Source: Isoperla grammatica
Lineage: Eukaryota > Arthropoda > Insecta > Plecoptera > Perlodidae
Length of the DNA stretch: 64,000 nt
Assembly (NCBI GenBank): GCA_945910005.1
Contig: OX246749.1
Span: forward strand, 29,911,651-29,975,650
Reading direction: 5' to 3'
Each line of letters begins with the position of its first letter. Position 1 is the first letter of the stretch. The translations under genes were made by a program, and so were the position numbers. The notes under the pieces are model-generated. The model had not been told where the DNA came from. It did not search any database and saw only the letters and a program-made list of their open reading frames with translations. Positions 10,159 to 19,689 of the stretch are shown here, in pieces.

Positions 10159-12195
10159 ATGGTGAAGACGCGCTCGGGACGTCGAACGACCGGCGCTGAC
10201 ATGTCCAACACAGAACTAATTGAACTGATTCAGGGATTACGTGACGATCTGAAAGGGACGTGCGACGGCATTACAGCGTCGGTAACGACCTTACAGGCGT
10301 CTGTGGGCTCTCTGTCAGAGCGGGTGGCGAGCCTGGAACTCTCAACAGCAAGCGGCAGGTCGGACACAAGCCGCGACTCCCCGCCCCCGGCGGGCGCTAC
10401 GGCGTCGCCGTGTGCTTCGGTCTGGGGGGCAGACTTCAAGCCACTGCTCCAGTTGCCCATATTCGATGGGTATGGGGGACGGACGCATCCCGTCGTATTC
10501 ACCTCGGAGATCGAAGAGTACTTCCACGTAGCGCGAGTACCCCCGCGCTACCAGATATCCGTCACCATGGGCCAATTGCGGGGATCAGCGCGACGCTGGG
10601 GCGAGGTATTCGCAGATCGCTTCGTGGCGTTCAGACAATTTAAACAAGCATTCGTAAACGAATTTTGGGGCCCAACACAGCAGCGCCAAGTCAGGTATGA
10701 CTTGTACCACGGCAAATGTCCTAGACAGTACGAGCATCAGATGGCGGACTATTTTTTATTAATTTTGTCTAAATCTCGCCATCTCTCACCGGCGCTTAGC
10801 GACGGAGATTTCATCGACGCTATCGTCGATCACTTCAAACCGGAAGTGACGGCAACCTTGCTGGCCGCCGACAAAACTACCGTAGACGATACGCTCAGGC
10901 TGCTACGTCGTTTGGACGAAGCCAATAAACGGCGTCCAAATGCGATCCACGCGCCCAGGTCACAGGCGGACGTCAACGCCGGCGGCGACACCACCAACTG
11001 GCGTCAGCAGGCGATAGCGCCTAAACGTGACAACGGGGCCGAGCAGCGCTCAACATCACACCCCAGTGCTGGGCGAGCAACCAACAACAACGGCCAGTGG
11101 CGGACACCCAGTTCGCAACAACGTGACCGCTCGACTGAGATGACGACGCGACCACTCGAGCACAGTCGTCAAATCCGTGCGGTGGGAGTAGACGAGGGCG
11201 ACGTCGACCTGGGTGACGACTGCGAGCTGAACGACACTCCCACGGACGTCGAGCTCAACCACATTACCTCCATGACCACGGACTTGCTCTCAGATGACGC
11301 CGCCGACACAACACCACGCGTCGCCCCTGAGGTATTGGGGACAATTCAGGGGGCCGTTCAGTCGCTGATTCTTATTGATTCAGGGAGTGAAATCTCCTGC
11401 GTCTCCCAGACGTTCCTCGACAGCCTCGTCGAGAAGGTCGGGGATCTGCCGCCGTTGCCAACGCCCAAAATAAAAATATTCGGTGCCATAGGCAACAGCG
11501 CACAAGCTGCATCGACCCAAGTACTACTCACGGTCAACATTGCAGGGTGGACCAGAGACGTCCCGTGCATCGTGGTACCCATTTTATCAAAAAACATCAT
11601 ATTTGGTACTGATTGGCTCCACGACACGAGAGCGGTGATAGACTTCGAGTCGGCACTAATAGTAGTACACGGCGACGGTACTTCAGTCGTGCTTCCGTTC
11701 CACAACACAGTTCCGGAGGCTACACACATCACCGTAAACCGACTGTACGCCACTGCAGAAGAGAATCTTACCTGCCTCAGGGTAGGGGTAGACGACGACG
11801 ACCCAAAGCTACGGGTTTACGATCCCCCGCCCGCTGCCGCCATAGAAGAACAACCCTGTCATAAAATTCACCCGACACGAGCAGAGATTCGAGCCCGCGT
11901 GGATGGACTAGTTGGTTTGAATAGTCAACAAAAGACGGACCTGCAATCACTACTACTCAAATACAGAAATACATTTTCGACGAAACCCGGCCTCACCAAT
12001 GTTTATGAACACTCGATTTCGCTAACGGATGAGGCTCCCTTTAAACAAAAGTCTTACCCTGTCCCTCATGCCTTGCGGACAGCGGTGAGGGAGAAAATCG
12101 CGCAAATGTTGGAGGATAACGTAATCGAACGAGCATCTACACAGTACGTCAATCCACTCGTTCCATTTCAATGCCCGATACCTCAACGTGTGTAG
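10159..12195 (+). CDS. Gypsy gag-protease fusion with truncated reverse transcriptase
   Basis: One long open frame; I prefer the ATG at 10159 (M-V-K-T-R-S-G-R-R) but an in-frame ATG at 10114 and one at 10201 are also possible. The N-terminal region has a short coiled-coil-like segment, then a gag core (W...F-A-D-R-F...F-V-N-E-F-W-G...V-R-Y-D-L-Y, about 10500-10720). No CCHC zinc knuckle is visible. The aspartic protease motif L-I-D-S-G-S-E lies at about 11370-11390. The frame ends just inside reverse transcriptase (Y-P-V-P...V-I-E-R-A...V-N-P-L-V) and stops at a TAG in the first unit of a 22-bp tandem repeat. GC-rich composition contrasts with the AT-rich LINE around it, as expected for a recent arrival. 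Confidence 0.85.
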   Translation: MVKTRSGRRTTGADMSNTELIELIQGLRDDLKGTCDGITASVTTLQASVGSLSERVASLELSTASGRSDTSRDSPPPAGATASPCASVWGADFKPLLQLPIFDGYGGRTHPVVFTSEIEEYFHVARVPPRYQISVTMGQLRGSARRWGEVFADRFVAFRQFKQAFVNEFWGPTQQRQVRYDLYHGKCPRQYEHQMADYFLLILSKSRHLSPALSDGDFIDAIVDHFKPEVTATLLAADKTTVDDTLRLLRRLDEANKRRPNAIHAPRSQADVNAGGDTTNWRQQAIAPKRDNGAEQRSTSHPSAGRATNNNGQWRTPSSQQRDRSTEMTTRPLEHSRQIRAVGVDEGDVDLGDDCELNDTPTDVELNHITSMTTDLLSDDAADTTPRVAPEVLGTIQGAVQSLILIDSGSEISCVSQTFLDSLVEKVGDLPPLPTPKIKIFGAIGNSAQAASTQVLLTVNIAGWTRDVPCIVVPILSKNIIFGTDWLHDTRAVIDFESALIVVHGDGTSVVLPFHNTVPEATHITVNRLYATAEENLTCLRVGVDDDDPKLRVYDPPPAAAIEEQPCHKIHPTRAEIRARVDGLVGLNSQQKTDLQSLLLKYRNTFSTKPGLTNVYEHSISLTDEAPFKQKSYPVPHALRTAVREKIAQMLEDNVIERASTQYVNPLVPFQCPIPQRV

Positions 12196-12395
12196 CAACT
12201 GTTAGTGTTTTGTGTAGCAACTGTTAGTGTTTTGTGTAGCAACTGTTAGTGTTTTGTGTAGCAACTGTTAGTGTTTTGTGAATCAACTGTTAGTGTTTGT
12301 GTATCAACTATTAGTGTTTTGTGTAGCAACTGTTAGTGTTTTGTGTAGCAACTGTTAGTGTTTTGTGTATCAACTGTTAGTGTTTTGTGTATCAT
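12186..12395 (+). repeat. 22-bp minisatellite replacing pol in the Gypsy element
   Basis: About nine copies of GTGTAGCAACTGTTAGTGTT-TT with small variations (GTGTATCAAC, GTGAATCAAC). It begins exactly where the reverse transcriptase frame stops and supplies the TAG. The 12396-12718 stretch after it is AT-rich and non-coding up to the polypurine tract. Confidence 0.93.
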
Positions 12396-12910
12396 GGATG
12401 ACCTCATTTGATTACAAACAAACAGACTAACCATGCTTCAACCTTATGTTGACAATATGTGCGTATAGTTAATGGTTACCATGTACGTTAGTTGCTATCG
12501 CTTTAGTGCCGAAATGTCATGCAGTAGTTGTTATAATATTATTTCTCATATTTTCTTACACAGCTATAGTGCGGACCCGTAATGTGTTGTGTGGACGCAA
12601 ATTTTGGTTTTATGTATTCTTTTTGTCATTTCAATTGCATTGTTAGTTTATAGAAGGTTTTAGTACTGCCTCGATACTTAAACCAATGTTACTTCGTACA
12701 TTACTTTAAGTGGGGGGCTGCAATGGGTCACCCCCACCCCCCATGGGGTAGGGCTCCCCTCCCCAGCGAGGCAGGTTGGTGGTGGGTTCAGGGTAGTAGA
12801 TGTAAGGCCGTCGAGCCGAGAGGTTGTTCCTGTGTGTGTGTGGAAAATAAACAGGTTCAGGGACGTGGGTGTTTTGGATTGTGCGGTAACCCAATTCCTG
12901 TCCCATTACA

Positions 12911-13650
12911 AACAAGATTTTATTAACGTCCTTTGTTGGACTCACGATTTTAATTTGATCATTAATTCTAGTAAAACGAAAGTTATGCATCTGTGTTCAC
13001 CCTACAATAAATTTAAATTAATGCCTATGTATTAATATCGTGTATCATTCATATGATTGCCTCCACGGATTACAAAAAGGTCAAAACTGTATAGGTTGCC
13101 TTGAAAAAATTGGAATTGTTGAAACATATGTCTATTTAGGATTGACGATTGATAAATTTTTCACCTGGAGGTTCCATATTGAAAGCCTTTGTAGGAGGTT
13201 GCGTTCTGCAGCATTCCAACTTTTTAATTTAAAATATCTACTACCCTTTAGTATTTTGAAGACAGTTTACTGTGCAATAGTAGAATCGCTTTTGTTGTAT
13301 GGTCTATTGTTATGGGGGCGTGCATCAAAATGCCATTTAAAATCTCTAATGGCATTGCAGAATCGAATTATTAAATCTATAACACCCAATCTAAGCCTTT
13401 CTATTATACAGCGGTATCAACTTTCTGGTGTGCTCCCAATCTCGTTTTTACTTACTTTAAGATTGTTGCTTGCTTATTATTTCAGTGATAAATATAAAGT
13501 TTTAAATGATATCAGTAGTGTGAATCTCCGTCATAGAAATAGTGCCCTCCTATATAAACAAGTACGGAATGAGAACTTTAAAATTTATAATCTCTTATGA
13601 ATTCAACAAGTTGCTATCAAATTTATGTGATTTAAATAGCCTTAGTTTAG
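12911..13650 (+). pseudogene. CR1-type LINE ORF2, second part after the Gypsy insertion
   Basis: Continues the reverse transcriptase thumb and C-terminal region interrupted at 9771: H-D-F-N-L-I-I-N-S-S-K-T-K-V-M (~12945), a stop near 13033, then Y-L-G-L-T-I-D (~13132), Y-C-A-I-V-E-S-L-L-L-Y-G (~13268) and L-Q-N-R-I-I-K (~13357), the usual LINE thumb motifs, ending at a TGA near 13600. Together with 8115-9771 this is one 5'-truncated, decayed element. Confidence 0.85.
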
Positions 13651-13889
13651 TTAAGTTTGCATTAAAAGAGTGGATTTTGTTAAATTTAACGTTAGAGTAA
13701 TTGGGTATTTGTATTGCGTGTTCCAACTAATTTATTCTGTGTTTTTATTTATATCGTACCCATCTCATATTTTTTCTCTTTATATATGTTTGTTTTTCAG
13801 TTTTTGTCGTTCAGTTGTTTTTTTTGTATATTATTTGACTTTTTGGTTATCTGCCATTACGGTTTAATTATTAAAGTGTACTTTTCTTG

Positions 13890-13945
<56 letters not shown>
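13651..13945 (+). repeat. LINE 3' UTR and (ATT)n tail
   Basis: T-rich 3' sequence ending in about 55 bp of ATT repeats (13890-13945). No coding content is supported. Confidence 0.7.
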
Positions 13946-13946
<1 letters not shown>

Positions 13947-14039
13947 TTATTGTTGCAATACATACAAACTCGGTCAAAACCGGCATAAACATGTTGTACG
14001 GACACAAATGTCAAGTATTTCCATGTGTTTACCTTATTA

Positions 14040-14870
14040 AAATCTACTTAAAACTACTTAATATATCTTCTTCTTCTTCTTCTGCTTCTCAAATGCCCAC
14101 ATTTGGCTATACTACTTAATATATCATTGTCCACATTATTTTTTCCAAACCGAACTGTGGATGCTATGTACGGTCGTGGCCGATTTGTACTCATCCCAGC
14201 ATTCGCTCTTTGTACGGTGGAAACCACGAAAACCACCATCGGGATGGAGAACTTCTTGAAGTCTTCATTCTTCTTAGTTCAAAAATTTTCGCACTATCCT
14301 ACACGTGTTCAAAATAATTGCTTTTTGCATCTCGATGTATATGTTCGGTTGGAGACCAATTAGTTTAATACTGTCATGGAGTTTACGTGGAACAATGCCA
14401 TTTGCTGATATAATTAACGGTATAACAGTTACATTATTCTGCTTCCACAACCTTTTTATTTCAATAGATAATTCCTTATATCTGTTTATCTTTTCCCGCC
14501 AAGTTGTCTCTACATTGTGGCATAAAGGGACGGCAACATCAATTAAAATCGTTTCTTGTTTCTTCTTGTCAATAAATATAATATCCGGTATATTGTGATG
14601 TATGGTTTGGTCTGTAATAACTGCCCGGTCGTAATATAATTTGTAGTCTTTACTATCTTATACCTTTTCAGGCTTGTATTTGTAATACGCAGTGGTTGTG
14701 TTTATAAGTTTATACTTCATGGCTAATTTTTGATGTACAATGTTTGCAACTTGGTTATGCCTATGAAGATAATCTGTTTGACAAAGCATTTTGCACCCAG
14801 ATACGATATGTTCAATTGTTTCGCCGTTCAAATTACATTTTCTACATTTATCTTCCACTGTGACGTCTTT
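14040..14870 (-). pseudogene. LINE C-terminal domain remnant
   Basis: The minus strand from about 14858 encodes C-R-K-C-N-L...E-T-I-E-H-I-V-S-G-C...Y-L-H-R-H-N-Q-V-A, a Cys/His domain common at the C-terminus of several LINE polyproteins. After a stop near 14658 it continues (D-Y-K-L-Y-Y-D-R-A-V-I-T-D, V-P-L-C-H-N-V-E-T-T, G-L-Q-P-N-I-Y) to about 14260. Several stops and a frameshift show it is dead. It is opposite in orientation to the LINE at 8-13 kb. Confidence 0.7.
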
Positions 14871-14887
14871 CAGTATGTATTTTTTGT

Positions 14888-15085
<198 letters not shown>

Positions 15086-15308
15086 GTTGAAGCAGAAAGA
15101 CTAGGGGAAAACCGTGAGAGATGGAGGGAACTACTAAACAGCCCTCTGGTAACGGAAGAAGTGATCGAGGAAGAGGTTGAGGAGGTGGTTGTGTAGCTAG
15201 CCGGCTAGCCAGCTAGCCGGCAACGAAGACATGAGCCCAAGACATGGAGTACTTTGCTACTCCCCCCTACCCGATAATTAATGTTGGAAACGGGGTCAAG
15301 ATATATAA
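15086..15308. other. Short transposon-like remnant between two ATT arrays
   Basis: One frame reads A-E-R-L-G-E-N-R-E-R-W-R-E-L-L-N-S-P then acidic residues and a stop, a composition seen at ends of mobile-element ORFs. It is followed by repeated GCTAGCCGGCTAGCC and by ATGTTGGAAACGGGGTC, which resembles part of the 89-bp minisatellite unit at 61-63 kb. Identity not established. Confidence 0.4.
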
Positions 15309-15495
<187 letters not shown>

Positions 15496-15943
15496 CGCGC
15501 CGTTTATTCGACGCTGGGGTTTTGTATTTTCGTGGTGTTGGTATTCCTGTCTTTATTTCATATGTTTCGATTTTCGGCCAATCACGTCATTTCCTACAGT
15601 CTTCCTGCTTCTCGTGCGATAAACTATCTCTTATCTCGTCAGTATTGTCCAAGTTCCAACCTGCGACGTGTCTCTGTCGTTTTCCTCTCGTGCGTTCCCG
15701 GACTACAACGATTGTTTCTACGCCACTGTCCTGGGTTCGATCGCTTTCCAGGCATTTTTCATACTTCCTTCTTTTCTCTTCCAAACTCGGGTTTCTGTCT
15801 TTCTATTTCTTTCTCACGACGGCCACTTTCCACCCGTTGCAATTAACAACGCTTTGCCCTCGCACGACCACTTCACAACTTGGGGTAAGTGTGAAACTCA
15901 AATTATACAGTCCACTAAAAACATCTCGGAGTGAGCATCCCGG
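15496..15943. other. Unassigned 0.45-kb block
   Basis: Pyrimidine-rich sequence with open frames of up to 160-200 codons on the plus strand but no recognisable domain; part of that openness comes from the adjacent ATT array. It is absent from the homologous intron of cassette 1 (44.3k), so it is probably an insertion. No function assigned. Confidence 0.4.
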
Positions 15944-17224
15944 CTCAAACAATTATTATAGCTTACTGATAAGCAGTAACTGCTTATCTATATCATCTAT
16001 ATAAATACGCATGTAAATTAATTACTGGTATTCATTTACATGCGTATTTATATAAATATAGATATTAGGGTGTATAGCAGGCCAGGCCATACACTTGGAT
16101 AGTTAGATGTGGCAGAGTTAATTCTTCTTCTTGATGAGCCTGTCCTGTAGATAGAGGTAGTGAACAACGGGGATGAAGAAATTCGCAATTTTCTTATAAA
16201 TGTACGTTGATTCGCCTAAAATGTAATATTGTCGGCGAGTGACATCATTTAGATATGGAAGAACCACATTTTGAAAACGCAAATTTCGCGAAATCTCACC
16301 TATAGCGCGAAATTGGGAACGCATTTGTATAAAACTTTTTAAAACGCGGTTTAAATCGCGAAATTAACTTTTTAGGGCGTGTTTCATTAATCATTTATAT
16401 TAAAACCCAATACGTCAGCTTTGAAACTTGGTATTATGAACGCCTCTGAAAATTTAAAGAGAAGTGTTTAGAAATGTATGAGATCTCTTTCAATGAATCT
16501 TTCTCCTAGATCTTAAAAAGGGTTCATTTATGATTGAATGGAAAATTAACATTGATGTTTTCCGTTAAAAATAACTTGATGCACAACTAGAATTCATAAG
16601 TTACCTGTGCATGGTATTTTTTGCAAATAAACCCCGTCAGCTATAATACATTAAGGACAGACTTTCAACTCAATCTTCTTTTCTTGCCTTAAAACTTTTT
16701 AAGATAGGAGTAGGAGAACTCATTCATATCTAAACCAAATTTTTTTAAATTTAAAAAATACGGTCATAGTTACTAAGGTTTAAAACTGATCAATCGGGGT
16801 TAACAAATAAAAAATAACAGTCAATTATAAATTTAAAACACACTTAAATTCCTTTTATTTTTGCCGTACAGAATGTTTTTCACTTAATCGATACGTGTTT
16901 ATGGTACGTGTATCATTACCATACATAAGACTTTTTTAAAATTGTATTTGTCGTTTACTTCCCGAATTTTAAAAGCCTTTCGAAGCCTGGTAAATTTCTA
17001 CTTTAAAACAAAATGTGCTCAAAAATGGCAGCACAATATCTAATAAAGTGTAATTTTAGGGTGCTGATGTATTTGTGTGTAGTCTAAGGCTGATCGGTTT
17101 TATACTAGATACATTTAAATTTACTTATTATACAGGCCCTACTGACCGCTTAAAAGCTTATTTTCTTAAATGTATTTCATGCGGATTATTGTATTTTCCC
17201 TATATCATACAAAGATAAAGTCGA
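15944..17224 (-). other. Intron downstream of exon B1, conserved between cassettes
   Basis: 15944-16375 aligns with 44320-44735 (both carry a small palindrome around ACGCATGTAAAT at 16003-16049 and 44363-44405), and 16380-17224 aligns with 46020-46810 and partly with 24230-24775. No coding exon is seen in it. It shows that introns were duplicated along with exons. Confidence 0.75.
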
Positions 17225-17345
17225 GTTCCAAAAATGAAAAAAACAACCCGAGACGGTAATCAAGCCCTAGTGCTTCTGCATTGGAATAAGGAATTAACTA
17301 AACACACAAGACCAACGAACCAAACAACGCGCTCAAGTGTGTGGA
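17225..17345 (-). mobile_element. tRNA-derived SINE-like sequence just 3' of exon B1
   Basis: On the minus strand it starts about 15-20 bp after the B1 donor with TTCGTTGGTCTTGTGTG (A-box-like in sister copies: TTGGTCTAGTGG) and a decayed B-box region, followed by an A/T tail. The same sequence sits at the same place after B2 and B3, so it predates the duplications. It lies in the sense orientation of the Ig gene. Confidence 0.55.
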
Positions 17346-17360
17346 AACAGTGAAACTCAC

Positions 17361-17720
17361 CGTCAGCATAGAAGTCGGCCCAGGCGTAGCTCCAGCCACC
17401 GTTCCCGGCTCGGACTCGACAAGCGACCATCCACACCTTATAGCCCGTCACCTCCAGGGTAACCCCGCAGTCCCCCGCCCCCAGACCCCGGCCGCTGTAG
17501 CTGTAGCCGCTGAGCTCAGAGGTCAGATAGGTAGAGTTGGCTTGGGACAGAGACCCCCGACTAAGATCCAGCAGTGGACCTTCCTTGCCATGATCGTCCA
17601 ACCACCTGAACTGACACCCGGCCAGGGCTACACCAGCAGAACAGGTAAAGGTGACCGTCTGGAGGGCTGAGGAGAATCGCACGTAGTCGGGGGTCATGGT
17701 GAGGCTGTAGGACGCCACCC
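17361..17720 (-). CDS. Ig exon B1, fasciclin-III-like V-type domain (360 bp)
   Basis: Internal exon, acceptor GCGTCTCAG ending at 17721, donor GACG|GTGAGT at 17361/17360, phase 1-1. Domain features in order: A/B strand S-L-T-M-T-P-D; B-strand T-F-T-C; C-strand G-C-Q-F-R-W; E-F region S-G-R-G-L-G-A-G-D-C-G-V; F-strand M-V-A-C-R-V. All four cysteines of the two-disulfide fasciclin-III domain-1 pattern are present. A conserved N-G-G-W-S-Y-A-W-A-D segment ends the domain. About 80% identical to B2 over the exon, with excess differences in the first ~36 residues, the part covered by the upstream ladder. Its 5' part is nearly identical to the nearest ladder unit rather than to B2 or B3. Confidence 0.85.
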
Positions 17721-18490
17721 CTGAGACGCAGAACAAACACAATTATGTCGCGTTGCAATACAACTGACACCCGGCCAGGGCTACGCCCGCAGAACAGGTA
17801 AAGGTGACCGTCTGGAGGGCTGAGGAGAATCGCACGTAGTCGGGGGTCATGGTGAGTCTGTAGGACGCCACCCCTGAGACGCAGAACAAACACAATTATG
17901 TCGCGTTGCAATACAACTGACTCCCGGCCAGGGCTACGACAGCAGAGTAGGTGAAGGTGACAGTCTGGAGGGCTTGGGATACTCGCCCGTGGTCCGGGGC
18001 TATGGTGAGGTTGTAGGCCGCCACCCCTGAGACACAGAACAAACACAATTATGTCGCGTTGCAATACAACTGACACCCGGCAAGAGCTACGCCAGCAGAG
18101 CAGGTGAAGGTGACAGTCTGGAGGGCTTGGGATACTCGCACGTAGTCGGGGGCCATGGTGAGGCTGTAGGACGCGACCCCTGAGACACAGAACAAACACA
18201 ATTATGTCGCGTTGCAATACAACTGACACCCGGCCAGGGCTACGCCAGCAGAGCAGGTGAAGGTGACAGTCTGGAAGGCTGTGGAAACTCGCACGTGGTC
18301 CGGGGCTATGGTGAGGTTGTAGGCCACCACCCCTGAGACACAGAAAAAACACAATTATGTCGCTTTGCAATACATCTGACAGCCGGCCAGGGCTACGTCA
18401 GCACAGCAGGTGAAGGTGACAGTCTGGAGGGCTTCTGATACTCTTATATAGTCCGGGGTCATGGTGAGGCTGTAGGACGCGACCCCGGAG
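17721..18490 (-). repeat. Acceptor ladder of exon B1: five 153-bp units
   Basis: Five tandem truncated copies of the last ~45 bp of the upstream intron plus acceptor plus the first ~108 bp of exon B. Exon-start points recur at 17721, 17874, 18027, 18180, 18333 and 18486, exactly 153 bp apart. Four of the five extra acceptors keep AG after a pyrimidine-rich tract; the outermost has CG. In the exon frame each unit reads through G-C-Q into N-A-T-stop, so use of a ladder acceptor without further splicing gives a premature stop. The 153-bp length (51 codons) keeps a spurious 269-codon frame open across the array. Confidence 0.93.
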
Positions 18491-19374
18491 ATACAATTAC
18501 ACATTTTATTTTGTTTGTTTATTTAATTATTTATTTAGGTGTAGCGCTGCTGACTGCAAGCGACGTGGTCGCACTTACTGCTTCTAAAACCAAAGCAAAT
18601 GTTTTATGTATGATATTGTTGGGAAAATGTATAGCCTTACGTTAACAAATAATACTGCAACTACAAACTACTACTTCTATTGATGTAGAAAGGTAGAAAT
18701 CACACATTTTTGAAGACTTAACAGCTAAGCTAGTAGAAGTCTGATGTTTCTTTGACCAGATATGTCAGTGCAACTCAGTGTAGATTGTCATCATCATCCT
18801 TAGACGAGGCAATTTCAGACAAAGTTCAAAAGATATATCTTTTTTCTCATTGATTGACAATGATAACGACAATGACTGCACTGTGATCGTTTATTAATAC
18901 CCTCTAAAGTATTGGTCGATCGGACATCAAGGTCGATCGGTAGACTCGAAATGTTGGCATCGAGCTTAGATTAGCCAGGGAACCTGGGAACCCCTGACAG
19001 AAAATTATCTGTGCGACGAACTCAACATAGCATTAATCAACCAACAGAAATAACAAAATGACTACTTCTGTGTCATAATTGGTTTCATGTGGTACGAATT
19101 AAACATCATCACCGACGCTCATTGGCAGGAAGGTATAAAGTGAACAAATATCTTTCGTTCTACATAGTTTGAAGTTCTCCCCGTAGTTGCGTACCCAAGA
19201 CCCGAGCATACCAAACGTGACTGAATATGAATAATATAATATGAAATGAGTGTAAATATGATGTGATTGTCGGGTTGTAACGGGGGTGAGCTGTGGTCAC
19301 ATAGCGATGGAAAAAAGCAGCATAAAACTGAGAAAATATCAGTTCTACACAACATGTTTACAAACATAACTTAC
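18491..19374 (-). other. Intron between exon D2a and the B1 ladder
   Basis: 18495-18740 aligns with 25590-25850 (GTGTAGCGCTGCTGACTGCA) and 18850-19374 aligns with 34860-35374 (ACAATGACTGCACT, GTCGATCGGACATCAAGGTC). It is conserved spacer between cassettes. No exon seen. Confidence 0.75.
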
Positions 19375-19689
19375 CAGTGAATAAGATCGTCTCCGTCGCC
19401 TCCAACGGCCGGGCCAATGCCACATGAGATACAACACACTTTAGGATCTTGCCGTTGTCCTTAGTCTGCAGGGTGAGTGTGAGTCTCTGCATGACAGATC
19501 CCTTCATCCAGGGCCACCTCCATTCGTCCTGAGGGTTGCCCAGAAAGTTCACCAGTGTATCCTTGCGGATGACGTCATCTCCCAGGATCCAGGATATGTT
19601 GGCGACAGGACGAGCCCCCTTCACCTCACAGGTGGCCGTGACGCTGGCCTCCGTGTAAACAACACTCAGGGTTGGTGCGCTGGGGGGAC
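19375..19689 (-). CDS. Ig exon D2a, C2-type domain (315 bp)
   Basis: Internal exon, acceptor TGCTACAG ending at 19690, donor CACTG|GTAAGT at 19375/19374, phase 1-1. One C2-set-like Ig domain: P-P-S-A-P-T-L at the A strand, T-A-T-C-E-V (B-strand Cys), N-I-S-W (C-strand Trp), R-L-T-L-T-L-Q...D-N-G-K, then L-K-C-V-V-S-H (F-strand Cys). Both canonical cysteines are present. The G-A-R-P-x-A-x-I-S-W stretch resembles G-R-P-P-A-N-I-S-W of fasciclin-III domain 2 and related CD80-like C2 domains. Pairs with exons A and B upstream. Confidence 0.85.

Larger units (their letters stand above)
9772..12910 (+). mobile_element. Young, internally deleted Ty3/Gypsy LTR retrotransposon (3,139 bp) inside the LINE
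   Basis: Two 192-bp LTRs (9772-9963 and 12719-12910) begin TGCAATGG and end CCATTACA. They differ at one base that I can see (C/A at about 77 bp in), which implies a recent insertion. The flanks share a 4-bp target duplication, AACA (9768-9771 and 12911-12914). A primer-binding site follows the 5' LTR, and a G-rich polypurine tract (AAGTGGGGGGC) precedes the 3' LTR. The interior encodes gag, protease and only the start of reverse transcriptase, then a 22-bp minisatellite and non-coding DNA; RT catalytic core, RNase H and integrase are absent. It would need proteins supplied in trans. Confidence 0.92.

Noticed and set aside
10230..11753. Minus-strand frames opposite the Gypsy gag-protease
   Set aside because: Antisense shadows of a GC-rich coding region.
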